A DNA stretch of 64,000 nt from Anaerolineae bacterium (GCA_019913005.1 JAIOHL010000177.1:1-64000); one strand, 5' to 3'; shown: positions 1-10,292, numbered from the stretch's first letter. Program-made: numbers and translations. The notes: generated from the sequence alone by a model not told the origin.

Positions 1-1
1 T

Positions 2-133
2 TGGATGGACAAGTTTCGGGCTTTGTTACTACGTTTTGATCGTTTGGATACGGCCTTTTTAGGTGCTTATCATCTCGCTTTTGCCTTGATTAATCTGCGC
101 CACACCTTTGCTCAACCCAATAAGTTTAAATGA
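2..133 (+). CDS. Transposase C-terminal end (partial, cut by window edge)
   Basis: An open frame enters from the left edge and stops with TGA at 131-133, giving 43 residues. The run DKFRALLLRFDR followed by HLAFALINLRHTF resembles the C-terminal end of IS-encoded DDE transposases (IS5-like), where such a helix follows the catalytic core. Only the tail is visible, so catalytic residues, family and intactness cannot be judged. No terminal inverted repeat was recognised downstream. It implies an insertion sequence to the left of the Clp_N gene. Confidence 0.55.
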   Translation, partial: WMDKFRALLLRFDRLDTAFLGAYHLAFALINLRHTFAQPNKFK

Positions 134-170
134 GTTCTATGGCATAGTATCATCATCTGAGGGAAAGTGT

Positions 171-638
171 ATGTTGAAGCGAAAACCTATAGATCGCTTT
201 ACAGTACCAACAAGAAGAACCCTTTATCTTGCCCAGAAAGAGGCGGAACGACTGAAGCATACTTTCATTGGCCCGGAGCATATCTTAGTCGGCCTTTCCA
301 AAGAGAAAGACGGAACTGCTAATCAAATGCTCATTGAATTGGGATTAGATGAAGAACGTTTGACTGCCCTACTTGAGCAATTTACAGCAGACTATCCAAG
401 TGGGGAAGCCGAATTAGCTCTCTCTAGGCCAACCAAAAAACTACTTGAACACGCGGTTGATGAGGCGAGACGGCAGGATTCGTTTTTTATTGCTACTCCC
501 CACCTTTTGTTAGGAGTCTTACGCGGCAAAGACACTATTGCAATCCAAATGATTAAAAGCGTTGGGCTTGACCCTGTCAAGTTGTGGCAAGATGTGAGGA
601 AGCGTGTGAAAAAGTATCCTACCACTGCACTGCGATAA
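171..638 (+). CDS. Stand-alone Clp_N domain protein
   Basis: This 155-residue protein consists almost only of the double Clp N-terminal repeat, the substrate/adaptor-binding module of ClpA/ClpC. Repeat 1 is around residues 10-75 (LAQKEAERLKHTFIGPEHILVGL) and repeat 2 around 85-150 (ATPHLLLGVLRGKD). There is no AAA+ ATPase domain. I chose the ATG at 171, which follows a GAGGGAAA ribosome-binding site; the in-frame start at 108 would overlap the transposase end. Full-length clpC lies 420 bp downstream on the same strand, so this protein may act as an adaptor, decoy or competitor for ClpC substrates. That role is inferred from the fold and position only. Confidence 0.75.
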   Translation: MLKRKPIDRFTVPTRRTLYLAQKEAERLKHTFIGPEHILVGLSKEKDGTANQMLIELGLDEERLTALLEQFTADYPSGEAELALSRPTKKLLEHAVDEARRQDSFFIATPHLLLGVLRGKDTIAIQMIKSVGLDPVKLWQDVRKRVKKYPTTALR

Positions 639-1056
639 ATAAATGGTTCATGAAGAATTACCTAAGCCTGTTGCTGTCAGTCCCCACTATCCCCTATAAT
701 TGAGATTAGCCGCGCTGTACCTATAAAAATTTTCTCCTCTGAGAAATTCCAATTCTATCTGAACTTCTCCAGCGGGAGAAACGTCTAACGTATGAGCGTG
801 TAGGGATGTTAACAATCCAAATTGGGATGGGGTGGTTTGTACAATAGAAATTTGAAAAAAAGGCGTTAAGGTATGGTTTGCAAGTGACATTCTATCTAGC
901 GTAACGGACTAATTTCCGGTAGAGTTCTGAATAGGGACAGTTCAAATTAGTTGTGCCCTATTGGGCGTTTTGGGTGGTTTGTAAAAGGCCATAGGCTGTT
1001 TCATTCAATGAAGTTATGGCAGTTATTTAAAACATGTCCAAAGGGAGGACAATCCC
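639..1056. other. Intergenic region upstream of clpC, no clear gene
   Basis: The 418-bp gap probably carries the clpC promoter. I found neither a CIRCE element nor the CtsR heptad repeat that regulate clpC in other bacteria, and no convincing -35/-10 pair. A 67-codon minus-strand frame (687-890) has no ribosome-binding site and was not accepted. Confidence 0.5.
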
Positions 1057-3666
1057 ATGGCGGAGCGAAATCAAGGTGGTAACAAAATGGAGCGTTTTAC
1101 TCAGCGTGCTCGCCGGGTGCTGAGTCTGGCCCAAGAAGAGGCCGAACGCTTACAACATAGCTACATCGGAACTGAGCATCTATTGCTCGGTTTAATGCGT
1201 GAAGAGGGTGGGGTTGCGGGTCGTGTTTTGAGTGAACTCGGTCTCGACCAACGTCGTGTGGAAGAACTGATCGAACGCATGACCAGTTCAAATCGCACCA
1301 CTGGCCCTGTTCAAATGGACTTGTCGCCAAGCACTAAAAAAGTGCTGGAATTAGCCGTAGATGAAGCCCGCCGCATGGGTCATCACTATATTGGTACCGA
1401 GCATCTCCTGTTGGGCTTGGTACGCCAACAAGATGGGGTTGCCATTGAAGTGTTGAAGCGCCTCCACATTAACCCTGAAGACGTGCGCCGCCAAACCCGC
1501 CGGATTTTGCAAGAAGACCCTGACCGTAATCGCCGCGAATTTCCGCCGCGTCGGGAAGGTTCTAGCAGTTCGACATCGGCATCGTCGTCAGCCAGTGGCG
1601 GTTCCCCTGAAATCGGGCCGCGTGGATCACGCCCCCGTGAGAAAAAGAGTTCCACCCCGCTAATTGACCAACTCGCCACCGACCTGACCGCCCTTGCCGA
1701 GGATAGCAAACTCGATCCGGTCATCGGACGTGAGATGGAAATTGAGCGTGTGATTCAAATCCTCAGCCGCCGTACCAAGAACAATCCGGCTCTCATCGGC
1801 GAACCCGGTGTGGGTAAAACCGCGATTGTCGAAGGCCTAGCGCAGCGTATTGTAGACCGCGATGCCCCTGCCCCGCTGCTTAATAAGCGCGTTCTTCAAT
1901 TGGATGTCGGCAGTTTGGTGGCAGGCACGATGTATCGCGGCCAGTTTGAGGAACGTCTAAAGCGGGTTGTGGAAGAACTCAAATCCTCCGACAGCATCCT
2001 GTTCATTGACGAAGTGCATATGCTAGTAGGGGCAGGTTCGGCAGGCAGCAGTGTGGACGCCGCCAACATCTTGAAACCCGCTCTGGCTCGTGGTGAACTG
2101 CAATGTATTGGCGCAACGACACTCGACGAATATCGCAAGCACATTGAAAATGATGCCGCATTGGAGCGCCGTTTCCAAAAAGTGCGCGTAGATGAACCCA
2201 CTATTGAACAAACCATCGAAATTCTACGTGGCATCAAGAGCAATTATGAAGAACATCACGACCTTGAAATTTCCAACGAAGCAATTGAGGCAGCCGCCAA
2301 CCTTTCGGCCCGTTATCTGCCAGATCGTTTCCTGCCGGATAAGGCGATTGACCTCATTGACGAAGCCTCCAGCCGGGTACGCATGTACAAGAGTCCCGAC
2401 AGCACCCGCTATCGTAAGACCGAACGTGAACGCCTGAATTTGCTGGACGAGTTGGATGATGTTCAGCGCAATACCGAGGTTGATCCCGCCATTGTCGAAG
2501 ATATGAAGACGCAATTGCGCGAAGTCGAAATCAAGCTCGAAACCTTCCATTCCAGTTGGAACCCCGAAACCCAGAAGCCGCGTCTTAGCTCTGAGGACAT
2601 TGCCGAAGTATTGGGCATGTTGACGGGTATCCCGGTCACCACCATCGCCGAGGAAGAATCTCAGCGGTTGCTGCGCATGGAAGACGCCCTACACCAACGC
2701 ATCATCGGGCAAAACGAAGCGATTACCGCCATTAGTAAAGCTGTGCGTCGTGCCCGTGCTGGCCTTAAAGACCCCCGCCGCCCAATTGGTTCATTCCTGT
2801 TCCTCGGCCCAACTGGGGTCGGCAAGACTGAACTTTCGAAGGCGCTGGCGGAATTCCTGTTTGGTAGCGAGGACGCCCTGATTCAACTCGATATGAGTGA
2901 ATTTATGGAACGCCATACTGTCGCCCGCCTGACAGGTGCGCCTCCCGGCTATGTGGGGTACGAGGATGCCGGCCAGTTGACTGAAGCCATCCGCCGCCGT
3001 CCCTACAGCATTGTGGTGTTTGATGAAATCGAGAAGGCCCACCCTGAAGCCCTGAACATGCTGCTTCAGATTATGGAAGAAGGCCATCTCTCCGATGCAC
3101 GCGGACGCCAAGTAGATTTCCGCAACGCGATTGTGGTGATGACCAGTAATATCGGCGCAGACACCATCAAACGCGGTACAACACTCGGTTTCAGCTTTGA
3201 AAAAGATGAGCAAATGTCGCAGGCCGAAGAATATGAGGAAATGCGCAAGCGTGTTACCGAAGAACTGCGCCGCAATTTCCGCCCCGAATTCCTCAACCGC
3301 TTGGACGGCACGATTGTCTTCCGCTCGCTGACCCGTGAGGAAATCAACGAAATTGTGGAACTACGTCTCCATGAAGTTCGCGCCCGTATGAAGGAACATA
3401 ACCTCGGCCTTGAAGTGACCGATGCTGCCCGTACCTTTATCGGCGACCAAGGGTATGACCCCGAATTTGGGGCACGTCCGCTGCGCCGTGTGGTCACGAA
3501 TTTGGTCGAAGATAAGCTCTCCGACTTCATTCTGATGGGGAACTTTGAACAGGGCAGCACAGTGGTTGTTGACCTCAATGCCGAGACGAAAGAACTTACT
3601 TTCGCCTCGGGTCAGGGTGAAGCGGTGGGCGATGCAGTTGCCCAAGAAGCCGCCCCGATGAACTAA
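1057..3666 (+). CDS. clpC: ATP-dependent Clp protease ATP-binding subunit ClpC
   Basis: AAA+ unfoldase of 869 residues that delivers substrates to the ClpP peptidase in the cytoplasm. Two Clp_N repeats occupy about residues 12-155, followed by a Ser-rich linker (about 165-190). AAA1 has Walker A GEPGVGKT near 248 and Walker [10 protein letters not shown] near 313. A coiled middle region lies about 440-490. AAA2 has Walker A GPTGVGKT at about 584. An LGF tripeptide at 710-712 matches the ClpP-docking loop, so it is ClpC rather than disaggregase ClpB. The ATG at 1057 follows AAAGGGAGG; an internal ATG at 1087 matches where many ClpC proteins begin and is an alternative. A strong terminator follows the stop codon. 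Confidence 0.95.
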   Translation: MAERNQGGNKMERFTQRARRVLSLAQEEAERLQHSYIGTEHLLLGLMREEGGVAGRVLSELGLDQRRVEELIERMTSSNRTTGPVQMDLSPSTKKVLELAVDEARRMGHHYIGTEHLLLGLVRQQDGVAIEVLKRLHINPEDVRRQTRRILQEDPDRNRREFPPRREGSSSSTSASSSASGGSPEIGPRGSRPREKKSSTPLIDQLATDLTALAEDSKLDPVIGREMEIERVIQILSRRTKNNPALIGEPGVGKTAIVEGLAQRIVDRDAPAPLLNKRVLQLDVGSLVAGTMYRGQFEERLKRVVEELKSSDSILFIDEVHMLVGAGSAGSSVDAANILKPALARGELQCIGATTLDEYRKHIENDAALERRFQKVRVDEPTIEQTIEILRGIKSNYEEHHDLEISNEAIEAAANLSARYLPDRFLPDKAIDLIDEASSRVRMYKSPDSTRYRKTERERLNLLDELDDVQRNTEVDPAIVEDMKTQLREVEIKLETFHSSWNPETQKPRLSSEDIAEVLGMLTGIPVTTIAEEESQRLLRMEDALHQRIIGQNEAITAISKAVRRARAGLKDPRRPIGSFLFLGPTGVGKTELSKALAEFLFGSEDALIQLDMSEFMERHTVARLTGAPPGYVGYEDAGQLTEAIRRRPYSIVVFDEIEKAHPEALNMLLQIMEEGHLSDARGRQVDFRNAIVVMTSNIGADTIKRGTTLGFSFEKDEQMSQAEEYEEMRKRVTEELRRNFRPEFLNRLDGTIVFRSLTREEINEIVELRLHEVRARMKEHNLGLEVTDAARTFIGDQGYDPEFGARPLRRVVTNLVEDKLSDFILMGNFEQGSTVVVDLNAETKELTFASGQGEAVGDAVAQEAAPMN

Positions 3667-3691
3667 ACCGTTCACCTGTCAACAAAAATAG

Positions 3692-3725
3692 ACACCCGGT
3701 CTAATAAATAGACTGGGTGTTTTTG
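3692..3725 (+). terminator. Rho-independent terminator of clpC (bidirectional)
   Basis: A 12-bp stem (3692-3703 with 3709-3720, one G-T pair) with a 5-base loop is followed by a T tract. On the minus strand the stem is followed within a few bases by another T run, so it can also end the convergent oxoamine synthase transcript. Confidence 0.9.
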
Positions 3726-3788
3726 ATTCAATAGCAAATTTTTGATGGGCACGGGGCTAAAGCCGCCATACTGAATCTAGGGGAATAT

Positions 3789-4988
3789 TTAGATTACACC
3801 TAAATTCTTGCCGACTTTTTCAAACACGCTGAGGGCTTCTTCAATGTCGGAGGGTGTATGCGCGGCGGTATTCATCACGCGGATGCGGGCTTTACCCTGT
3901 GGCACGGTTGGATAGCCAATCGCCATCGCAAATACGCCATTCTCAAATAACTGGCGACTGAACTGCTGCGCCAATTTCGCTTCACCCAACATGACCGGGA
4001 CAATCGGCGTTTGGGTCTGGCCTGTATCAAAACCGAGGGCTTTCATGCCTTTCTTGAACACATCGGCATTGGCCCACAGTCGCTCAACTAATTCCGTAGA
4101 TTCTTCCAATAGGTCAACCGCTTCCAAACAGGCGGCTGTGTCGGGGACGGTCATGGCGCTGGAAAATAGCAGGGGACGACAACGCTGACGCAGCCAATCA
4201 ATAATCACTTTGCGGCCTGCCACAATCCCACCGACTACCCCGAACGCCTTACTCATCGTGCCGATTTCAATATCCACTTTGCCATGCAGCCCAAAGTGAT
4301 CCACGATCCCTCGTCCGCCTTTACCTAGTACACCCTCGCCATGTGCATCGTCTACCATCAATAGAATGTCAAATTCGCGGGCGATTTCGTAGATGGCAGG
4401 CAGGGGGGCAATGTCGCCATCCATGCTAAATACGCCATCAGTGATAATCATATAACGAGTGTATTCTTTGCTGGCGATGGCCTCTTTGATTTTTTCGCGC
4501 AAATCGGCTGGGTCGTTGTGTTCATACGCGATAATTTGGGCGCGGCTGAGGCGGCAACCATCAATGATGCTGGCGTGATTAAGGCGGTCAGAAAAAATCG
4601 CGTCACCCTTGCTAACCAATGCCGGAATTGCGCCGAGATTCGCTGTGAAACCGCTTTGCAGGGTTAGTACCGCCTCCGCACCTTTGAACTGAGCCAGTCG
4701 TTCCTCTAATTGCACATGCAGGCTGTTTGTTCCGGCAATGGTTCGCACCGCGCCCGGCCCAATCCCATACCGATCAATGGCGTCTTTTGCGGCTTGCACC
4801 AAGCGGGGGTGATTGGCGAGGCCGAGATAATTATTGGCGCAAAAATTGATGACGGGCTTGCCATCCACGACAATGCGTCCACCCATCGCGCTTTCAATCG
4901 TGCGAACAGTGTTAAATAAGCCCAGTTCGCGTAATTCATCGAGTTGCTCCGCCAAAAAAGCGGTTTTGGTATCTACCTGAGTGTCCAT
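3789..4988 (-). CDS. kbl: Alpha-oxoamine synthase, glycine C-acetyltransferase-like
   Basis: PLP-dependent enzyme of about 399 residues, the usual length for glycine C-acetyltransferase (2-amino-3-ketobutyrate CoA ligase), which converts glycine and acetyl-CoA in threonine degradation. Visible motifs are [10 protein letters not shown] near the N terminus, [11 protein letters not shown], the Asp-His pair in VDDAHGEG and the PLP lysine in GTMSKAFG (about residue 246). I chose the ATG at 4988 because AAGGAG lies 9 bases upstream; an upstream ATG at 5018 lacks this. No threonine dehydrogenase gene is adjacent, so the close paralogue BioF (8-amino-7-oxononanoate synthase) or a sphingolipid-type synthase cannot be excluded. 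Confidence 0.85.
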   Translation of the reverse strand: MDTQVDTKTAFLAEQLDELRELGLFNTVRTIESAMGGRIVVDGKPVINFCANNYLGLANHPRLVQAAKDAIDRYGIGPGAVRTIAGTNSLHVQLEERLAQFKGAEAVLTLQSGFTANLGAIPALVSKGDAIFSDRLNHASIIDGCRLSRAQIIAYEHNDPADLREKIKEAIASKEYTRYMIITDGVFSMDGDIAPLPAIYEIAREFDILLMVDDAHGEGVLGKGGRGIVDHFGLHGKVDIEIGTMSKAFGVVGGIVAGRKVIIDWLRQRCRPLLFSSAMTVPDTAACLEAVDLLEESTELVERLWANADVFKKGMKALGFDTGQTQTPIVPVMLGEAKLAQQFSRQLFENGVFAMAIGYPTVPQGKARIRVMNTAAHTPSDIEEALSVFEKVGKNLGVI

Positions 4989-5200
4989 CAAGAAAGGCTC
5001 CTTGTAATTGGACTGCATATGGGGTTCTTGCGGATTGATTGTAACGCGAAGCAGAGAAATGTGGTGGTAGGGGGAATTAGCGAATTCATTTTCATGATAT
5101 TACAAAAACGGACGGGCTTCAATTGGCGTCTTTGGCTGATATAGCTCATATCAAAACCGATGTAGCCTATGAGTACGTCATTTTTTCTGGGAGGATAAAT

Positions 5201-5860
5201 ATGAATTTGAATTTGCCGATACTCCATGAGCTTTCTAAATGTAAAAGTATTCTCCTGGCAGGGGCAGGTGGCGGTTTTGATGTTTTCGCAGGACTACCCA
5301 TTTATTTTGAACTGGAAAAGCGTGGTCTCGATGTTCATCTTGCCAACCTTTCCTTTTCGGATATTGCCGGATTAAACGATGGTGAGCAACTAACCGATAC
5401 GCTCGTTGGGGTGAGTGCAGATTTGGAGATTTTTACCGATTACTTCCCCGAATACTATCTCAGTCAATGGTTTTTAGCAGAGCGCAATGAGTACATCACG
5501 ATTTGGTGTTTTGAAAAAACCGGGGCAAGGCCACTTATCAAAAATTACCGTGTATTAGTCGAACATCTAGGTATTGATGCGATTTTGCTGGTAGATGGGG
5601 GGATAGACAGCCTGATGTTTGGCGATGAACCTGAACCGGGCACGATGCTGGAAGATTCGCTATCTATCCTTGCCGTTGACGAATTGCGAATCCTAAAATT
5701 TAGAGGATTAGCTTGTCTGGGTTTGGGCATTGAGCATGAGGTTGGGTATGCCCATCTCTTTGAGAATATCGCCCAACTGACCAAAGACAATGGCTTTAAG
5801 GGGGTCAGCGCACTTTCAAAGACGATGCCATGTTATGTGAAAGTTATGAACGGGCAGTGA
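5201..5860 (+). CDS. DUF1152 protein, N-terminal part (frameshifted gene)
   Basis: This frame encodes the first two thirds of a DUF1152 protein (the family is usually about 310 residues). Recognisable stretches are LLAGAGGGFDVFAGLPIY near the N terminus, YFPEYYLSQW, FEKTGARPL and LVDGGIDSLMFGDE. The N-terminal glycine-rich segment suggests nucleotide binding, but the function is unknown. The ATG at 5201 follows GGGAGGATAAAT. Sense homology switches frame near 5815-5820, where a run of three A's would read through with one extra base; the original frame then stops at 5860. The rest continues in the overlapping frame ending at 6156. It is either a pseudogene or carries a one-base sequence error. 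Confidence 0.7.
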   Translation: MNLNLPILHELSKCKSILLAGAGGGFDVFAGLPIYFELEKRGLDVHLANLSFSDIAGLNDGEQLTDTLVGVSADLEIFTDYFPEYYLSQWFLAERNEYITIWCFEKTGARPLIKNYRVLVEHLGIDAILLVDGGIDSLMFGDEPEPGTMLEDSLSILAVDELRILKFRGLACLGLGIEHEVGYAHLFENIAQLTKDNGFKGVSALSKTMPCYVKVMNGQ

Positions 5861-6156
5861 TGTATACCTTTGACCAGCAACCGGATCACACCAGCGTCAT
5901 TTGTTCCTCGGTGATTTCAGCCGTAAGGGGAGAATATGGGAACTATCATCTCGCCAAACGCACGGAGGAAAGTGTTCTCAATATTTCCCCTTTAATGCCG
6001 ATTTATTGGTTTTTTGACCTTAAAACAGTTGCCAGACGGAACGTATTGCTGCCACAACTTCGCCTGACTTTTACAATTGATGAGGCGTGGCGAGTAATGC
6101 AAAAGGTGCGTGGCGATCTGGCCCTCAGAAAAACCCCGCCATTCCCTTTGCCATAA
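5830..6156 (+). pseudogene. DUF1152 protein, C-terminal part (other frame)
   Basis: Continuation of the DUF1152 gene after the frameshift. It contains the family's C-terminal landmarks, SSVISAVRGEYGNYH and LMPIYWFFDLKTVARR. No ribosome-binding site precedes 5830, so independent translation is unlikely. With one base added near 5818, the two frames join into a protein of about 318 residues, the expected family length. The gene ends 20 bases before the end of the convergent kelch gene. Confidence 0.65.
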
Positions 6157-6176
6157 ACTCGCCAAAAAAGTCACTG

Positions 6177-7121
6177 TTAGGGCCGATAAACGAACACCCG
6201 CCCATCGTTCAAAATCGCGCCCGCTTCTTTGGAGCCGCCCAGCACATAAAGTGCGTTGTCCACACTGGCGATGGGAACGCCATGCAGCGGCACAGGCATT
6301 TGGGTGATGATTTCCCATAGCTCCGTTTCCGGGTCATAGACTTCTACCGTATCAAGGGTTTGGGGGCAATCATCATTTGGGCATACCGCAAAAACCTCAC
6401 CCCCGGCGGCATAAATTTTGCCATCCATAACGGTGGCGTTGAACCCGGCCCGTGCGACATTCAGAGATGGGCCGGTTTCCCATGTCTCCGTTTCGGGGTC
6501 ATAAATCTCAACCGAGTGATATTCGACTCCGGTGCTCCGACCTCCAATGGCCCAGATTTGACCTTCTAGTACAACGGCGGCTAGGTGATCGCGTACTACA
6601 CTTGTTGGGGCTAGGGTCGTCCATTCATCCTGAGCAGGGTCGTAGCGCAGAAGGGGCGGCGCAACCGATTCATCATCCGATACCCCGCCGACAACATAGA
6701 TAAAGTCATCCACCACGACAGCGACACCCGCCGCACGATTTTCCGGCATATCTGTAAGGGCTGTCCATTCATTGGCGGTGGGGTCATAGACAAAAGCGGT
6801 AGATTGGGGTTGCCAGCGTACAAAGCCGCCGAATACGTATATCTTGCCATCATAGGCGGTTGCCATCAAATGGTCACGACCTGCGGGCATGGGTGCGAGC
6901 GTTTCCCATATATCAGTCGCCGTATCATAGACCTCAAACGTATCGAGGCCGCCGAAACCACCGGGAACGTAAATCTTGTCGTCTAATACAGCCGCAGGCA
7001 TTTCGGAGCGGGCAGTGAGCATAGAACGAACTTCTTTCCAGTCCTCTTGCCCATAACTGGGTCGTGGGAAATAGGTCAATACACTTAGGGCGATGATGAA
7101 TAGGAATCGAATTTTCGGCAT
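6177..7121 (-). CDS. Secreted kelch-repeat protein
   Basis: A 314-residue protein with an N-terminal signal peptide (LFIIALSVLTYFPRPSYG) and about six kelch repeats, each with the pattern D-x-I-Y-V-x-GG followed by V-Y-D-P and ET-x-x-W. The repeats form a beta-propeller, normally used for protein or sugar binding outside the cell. A pair of cysteines (CPNDDC) in the fifth repeat may form a disulfide. I chose the ATG at 7121 rather than 7127 because GGAGGG then sits about 6 bases upstream. No enzymatic domain accompanies the propeller, so its partner is unknown. Confidence 0.8.
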   Translation of the reverse strand: MPKIRFLFIIALSVLTYFPRPSYGQEDWKEVRSMLTARSEMPAAVLDDKIYVPGGFGGLDTFEVYDTATDIWETLAPMPAGRDHLMATAYDGKIYVFGGFVRWQPQSTAFVYDPTANEWTALTDMPENRAAGVAVVVDDFIYVVGGVSDDESVAPPLLRYDPAQDEWTTLAPTSVVRDHLAAVVLEGQIWAIGGRSTGVEYHSVEIYDPETETWETGPSLNVARAGFNATVMDGKIYAAGGEVFAVCPNDDCPQTLDTVEVYDPETELWEIITQMPVPLHGVPIASVDNALYVLGGSKEAGAILNDGRVFVYRP

Positions 7122-7201
7122 TGCCATCCCTCCACAAATTTATTCGATATAATCCCCCCATCAATACACATCATATATGCAATTCGGGTTCAGGTGAAAC
7201 G

Positions 7202-7750
7202 ATGTCTAATCCCCAGTCAGATCAATTGATGGCAGCGCTACACAAACATTTATACATCACACAAGCCGATATTGAAGCCAATCGGCGTGGGGTGATTAGT
7301 GAAACGCAAATCGCTCGGATTCGTGGTCAACTGCGCTCGGCTTGGCTGGTGTTGGGATGTTTGATGTTTGCATTACTGGGGCCATTTTTGCTCTTTAGTT
7401 TATTGCTTGGTTGGCAAATTTTCTTGTTTGTGCTGATTGTCGGCCTACTGATCGCCAGTGTCAGTGGTTGGTTTACCACCAAGCAAATTCAGCGGCAGTA
7501 TCAGTTAATCAATGACGAACTATTAAAAGGCGAAATTGCCCATGTCGAAGGGTTTTTGGGGAAAAAAGTCGAAGGCCGCCGGATGGGCCAGTACGTCGGC
7601 ATTGGATCAGAATTTTTTGATGTGCCAAAGGGACTTTTAGAAGCGATTCCCGAAGGTGAAGGTGCGGTAATCTATTATCTGCCGCAGAGCAAGCAGTTGT
7701 TGTCGCTGGAACTGGGTAGTGCGCGGGAAGAAGACACGGTTGAAAACTAG
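7202..7750 (+). CDS. Membrane protein with two transmembrane segments, unknown function
   Basis: A 182-residue protein. A polar N-terminal part (about 1-45) precedes two adjacent hydrophobic helices (LVLGCLMFALLGPFLLFSLLL and IFLFVLIVGLLIASVSGW, about 48-85) and a soluble C-terminal half that may form a small beta-rich domain. The ATG at 7202 follows CAGGTGAAACG; the upstream in-frame start at 7121 would overlap the divergent kelch gene. It is not recognised as a named family. Confidence 0.7.
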   Translation: MSNPQSDQLMAALHKHLYITQADIEANRRGVISETQIARIRGQLRSAWLVLGCLMFALLGPFLLFSLLLGWQIFLFVLIVGLLIASVSGWFTTKQIQRQYQLINDELLKGEIAHVEGFLGKKVEGRRMGQYVGIGSEFFDVPKGLLEAIPEGEGAVIYYLPQSKQLLSLELGSAREEDTVEN

Positions 7751-7927
7751 GTGGTTGGAAAGCGTAGGGAGGTTTCGCCTTCGCACCAACCGCTTCAGGT
7801 TAGCAATCGCCCCGAGGCCAGCCTATAAAGCGTTCTTGGTTCACCTGCGATACCGCGAATTGCTATCCACTCATTCATTTCAAATTTAGTCAAGTAACAT
7901 TTGCCGCCCTGCGCTATACTGAAACAC

Positions 7928-9397
7928 ATGGACAGAATATTCATTTACCCAACTTCCCCGAAAAAACGCACCTCTATCTGGCTGACCCTATTGTTATTGG
8001 CATTGGCCTCAATCGTGGCCGCCTGTGATACCCTTGATCGCATTGGTGAGCGGCCCGATCCCACCCAGACATCCGTCGTTTTTCGCACAGCGACCCCCGG
8101 CGGACGGATTTCGGTTTGGCTTGTCTCTCCCACAGGCCAAGCGATTGCTCAAGTCGGGACACCCAATCCGAATAATCCGGGTGAAATTATTGGACCCGTT
8201 GGGACGGCGACAGCGATTGTGCAAACGTTGGTCGCCGCCACCCAAACTGCCCTTGCCCCTGCGAGTGCCCCAAATTTCCAGCCCAACAATTGCCCGCAAC
8301 CGAGTGGTCGTGTACCCGAACCGCGCCCTTCGTCCTTTGCCGATTTCCCCGCAGCGATTGGAACGTATTTAAGTGATGGCGGCCCAACGGCGGTGATGGA
8401 AAGCGAACTTCGCAATTGGGGAGCAATTACTGGCGCAGGGGGGGTGGTACAGGCGAATACTGATTTGACCGGGGATGGGGTCGAAGAGGTGCTCATCACG
8501 CTCTTTAATCCCTTCACCTATAATCCCGATTCACCATTAAATTCAGGGCAGTTGCTGGTTTATGGCTGTGACAATGGCGGTTATCGCCTGCTATATTCCA
8601 CCCCCAACAGCCCCGGCTTGGCGCTGCCTATTTTGCATCGGGTGGGGGATATGAATGGTGATGTCAAAGCCGAATTGGTTTATGATGTCCAATCCTGCGG
8701 TCAAACTTACTGCACCCGCGAAGGCCAAATTTTGACATGGAATCCCATTACAGGTGCTTTTGAGCCGTTAAATAATGCTCCCATTGTGGCAATCAATGGT
8801 CGGTTGGGGGTACTCGATATTGATGGTGATGGCATCCTTGAACTGACGGCCCGCAGCAATCCGCTCAGTGATAGCGCCTCTGGCCCCACCCGTGCCCAGA
8901 TTGATGTATGGGATTGGACAGGTAAAAACTATATCTTGGCGGTACGTAATGCCGATGAGCCGCGCTATCGTATCCATGCCCTCCACGATGCGGATGCTGC
9001 TTTTGGCGTCAGCAGTTGGCGCACGGCAATCACCAACTACAGCCGTGTCCGCGACGATGAAGCCCTGTTGGCGTGGACACTCCCCGGTGAACGTGAAATG
9101 CTGCGTGCCTATGCCGCGTATAAGATGGTGATTACCTATGCTCGGCTGCGCGAAAATGCACGGGCCGAATCCATCTTGGCAGTCTTGGTCGCGGAAAATC
9201 CAGAGGGAACTCCGGGGGCAGGTTATTCGTATATGGGGTTAGCCTTTATGAATGACTTCCGAGCCAGCAACAACCTGACCACCGCCTGTCAAGTGACGTT
9301 GGGTGCTGCTAATAGCCGACCAGAAGTTGTGACCTTTCTGAATAATTATGGCTATGCCAATCGGGTTTATGCCGTCACGGAACTTTGTCCGTTTTAA
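7928..9397 (+). CDS. Lipoprotein with FG-GAP/VCBS-like repeats
   Basis: A 489-residue protein starting with a lipoprotein signal peptide: a hydrophobic stretch ends in the lipobox IVAAC at about residue 32. A Pro/Thr/Gln-rich linker follows. The central part holds at least three calcium-binding-like repeats of the FG-GAP/VCBS type (DLTGDGVEEV, DMNGDVKAEL, DIDGDGILEL), and the C-terminal part looks helical and TPR-like (AYAAYKMVITYARLRENARAE). It is probably an outer-face sensor or binding lipoprotein. The ATG at 7928 has no good ribosome-binding site, but TATACT lies 8-13 bases upstream, so the transcript could be leaderless. Confidence 0.75.
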   Translation: MDRIFIYPTSPKKRTSIWLTLLLLALASIVAACDTLDRIGERPDPTQTSVVFRTATPGGRISVWLVSPTGQAIAQVGTPNPNNPGEIIGPVGTATAIVQTLVAATQTALAPASAPNFQPNNCPQPSGRVPEPRPSSFADFPAAIGTYLSDGGPTAVMESELRNWGAITGAGGVVQANTDLTGDGVEEVLITLFNPFTYNPDSPLNSGQLLVYGCDNGGYRLLYSTPNSPGLALPILHRVGDMNGDVKAELVYDVQSCGQTYCTREGQILTWNPITGAFEPLNNAPIVAINGRLGVLDIDGDGILELTARSNPLSDSASGPTRAQIDVWDWTGKNYILAVRNADEPRYRIHALHDADAAFGVSSWRTAITNYSRVRDDEALLAWTLPGEREMLRAYAAYKMVITYARLRENARAESILAVLVAENPEGTPGAGYSYMGLAFMNDFRASNNLTTACQVTLGAANSRPEVVTFLNNYGYANRVYAVTELCPF

Positions 9398-9498
9398 TTG
9401 GTAGAATAGCTAACACTCAAGAATTGCGATATTTTGAAAAATCAGCGATGATTTAGCAGAATTTAAAGTTCTAAATAAACGGAGATTATACATAACCC

Positions 9499-10182
9499 AT
9501 GTCTGGGCAATCTTTTCCACCCCCCAATAATCCAAATGACCCATTTGGGCAGCAACAACAACCACAGTTTGGACAGCAGCCACAGCAGCCCTTTGGACAA
9601 CCCCAATTCGGACAGCAGCAGCCTTATGGTTTCGGCCAAGCACCCTACGGCGGTTTTGTGCAAGAAGAACCCAAACGCCGTCGTCGCCGTGGACCGTGCT
9701 GCATTATCCTTGTCCTTGTAGGCGTCTGCCTTCTCTGCTGTGTCGGTGGTGTCGGTGCGTTTGCTTTTGCTTTCCGTCCAGCCGTTCCAGCGCTCCTATG
9801 GATTAGCCTAGCGAACAACGGGGAAGCTGACCAAACAGGTAGCGTCGTTTGCAAAGATTCGCAGGCAGAATTATTCAGCCTTGCCTATCAAGCCGAATAC
9901 GGCAGTGACGTGACCATCAATTTCACCACCTTTAATACCGAAAACGATTCAGTGACTATTGAAGGCGAAATGAAGGGGCCAGCGGGTTCGTGGTCTACCA
10001 CCGACGATCCAGATGGCGATGGCACGGTGGACTATGAGGCAGTCTTTACCGTTAACCGCGATGGCACGCCAAGCTCTTCCGAAAATGAGGCCATTGCTAA
10101 TTTCTTTGGTTGCATTGAAAGCATCAACCAGATTTCGCCAACCTCACCTTTGGGAAGCGGCCTAACACCGTCCGGCAACTGA
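9499..10182 (+). CDS. Single-pass membrane protein with Gln/Pro/Phe-rich cytoplasmic tail
   Basis: A 227-residue protein. Residues 1-55 are a low-complexity tail rich in Q, P, F and G with repeated FGQ units. A basic patch (KRRRRR) precedes one Cys-rich transmembrane helix at about 65-90 (IILVLVGVCLLCCVGGVGA). The C-terminal 130 residues are an exported domain of unknown fold, acidic and Thr/Ser-rich. The basic patch before the helix predicts the N terminus inside. The Q/P-rich tail resembles disordered, self-associating segments. No family was recognised. A terminator follows. Confidence 0.7.
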   Translation: MSGQSFPPPNNPNDPFGQQQQPQFGQQPQQPFGQPQFGQQQPYGFGQAPYGGFVQEEPKRRRRRGPCCIILVLVGVCLLCCVGGVGAFAFAFRPAVPALLWISLANNGEADQTGSVVCKDSQAELFSLAYQAEYGSDVTINFTTFNTENDSVTIEGEMKGPAGSWSTTDDPDGDGTVDYEAVFTVNRDGTPSSSENEAIANFFGCIESINQISPTSPLGSGLTPSGN

Positions 10183-10231
10183 TTTTCTAAGCGGCTTCGC
10201 ATTCGGAGCCCTCCCCTAAATTAGCTGGCAG

Positions 10232-10259
10232 CGGGCCGGACACCACCGGCTCGTTTTTT
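10232..10259 (+). terminator. Rho-independent terminator
   Basis: An 8-bp GC-rich stem (10232-10239 with 10246-10253, one G-T pair) and a 6-base loop are followed by six T's, just after the Gln-rich membrane protein gene. Confidence 0.85.
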
Positions 10260-10292
10260 GCATATAGAATTCACGTCAGGAGTAATATTTCG

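Noticed and set aside
687-890. A 67-codon minus-strand frame upstream of clpC with a protein-like composition.
   Set aside because: No ribosome-binding site, no recognisable family, and it would occupy the clpC promoter region. It was not accepted as a gene.
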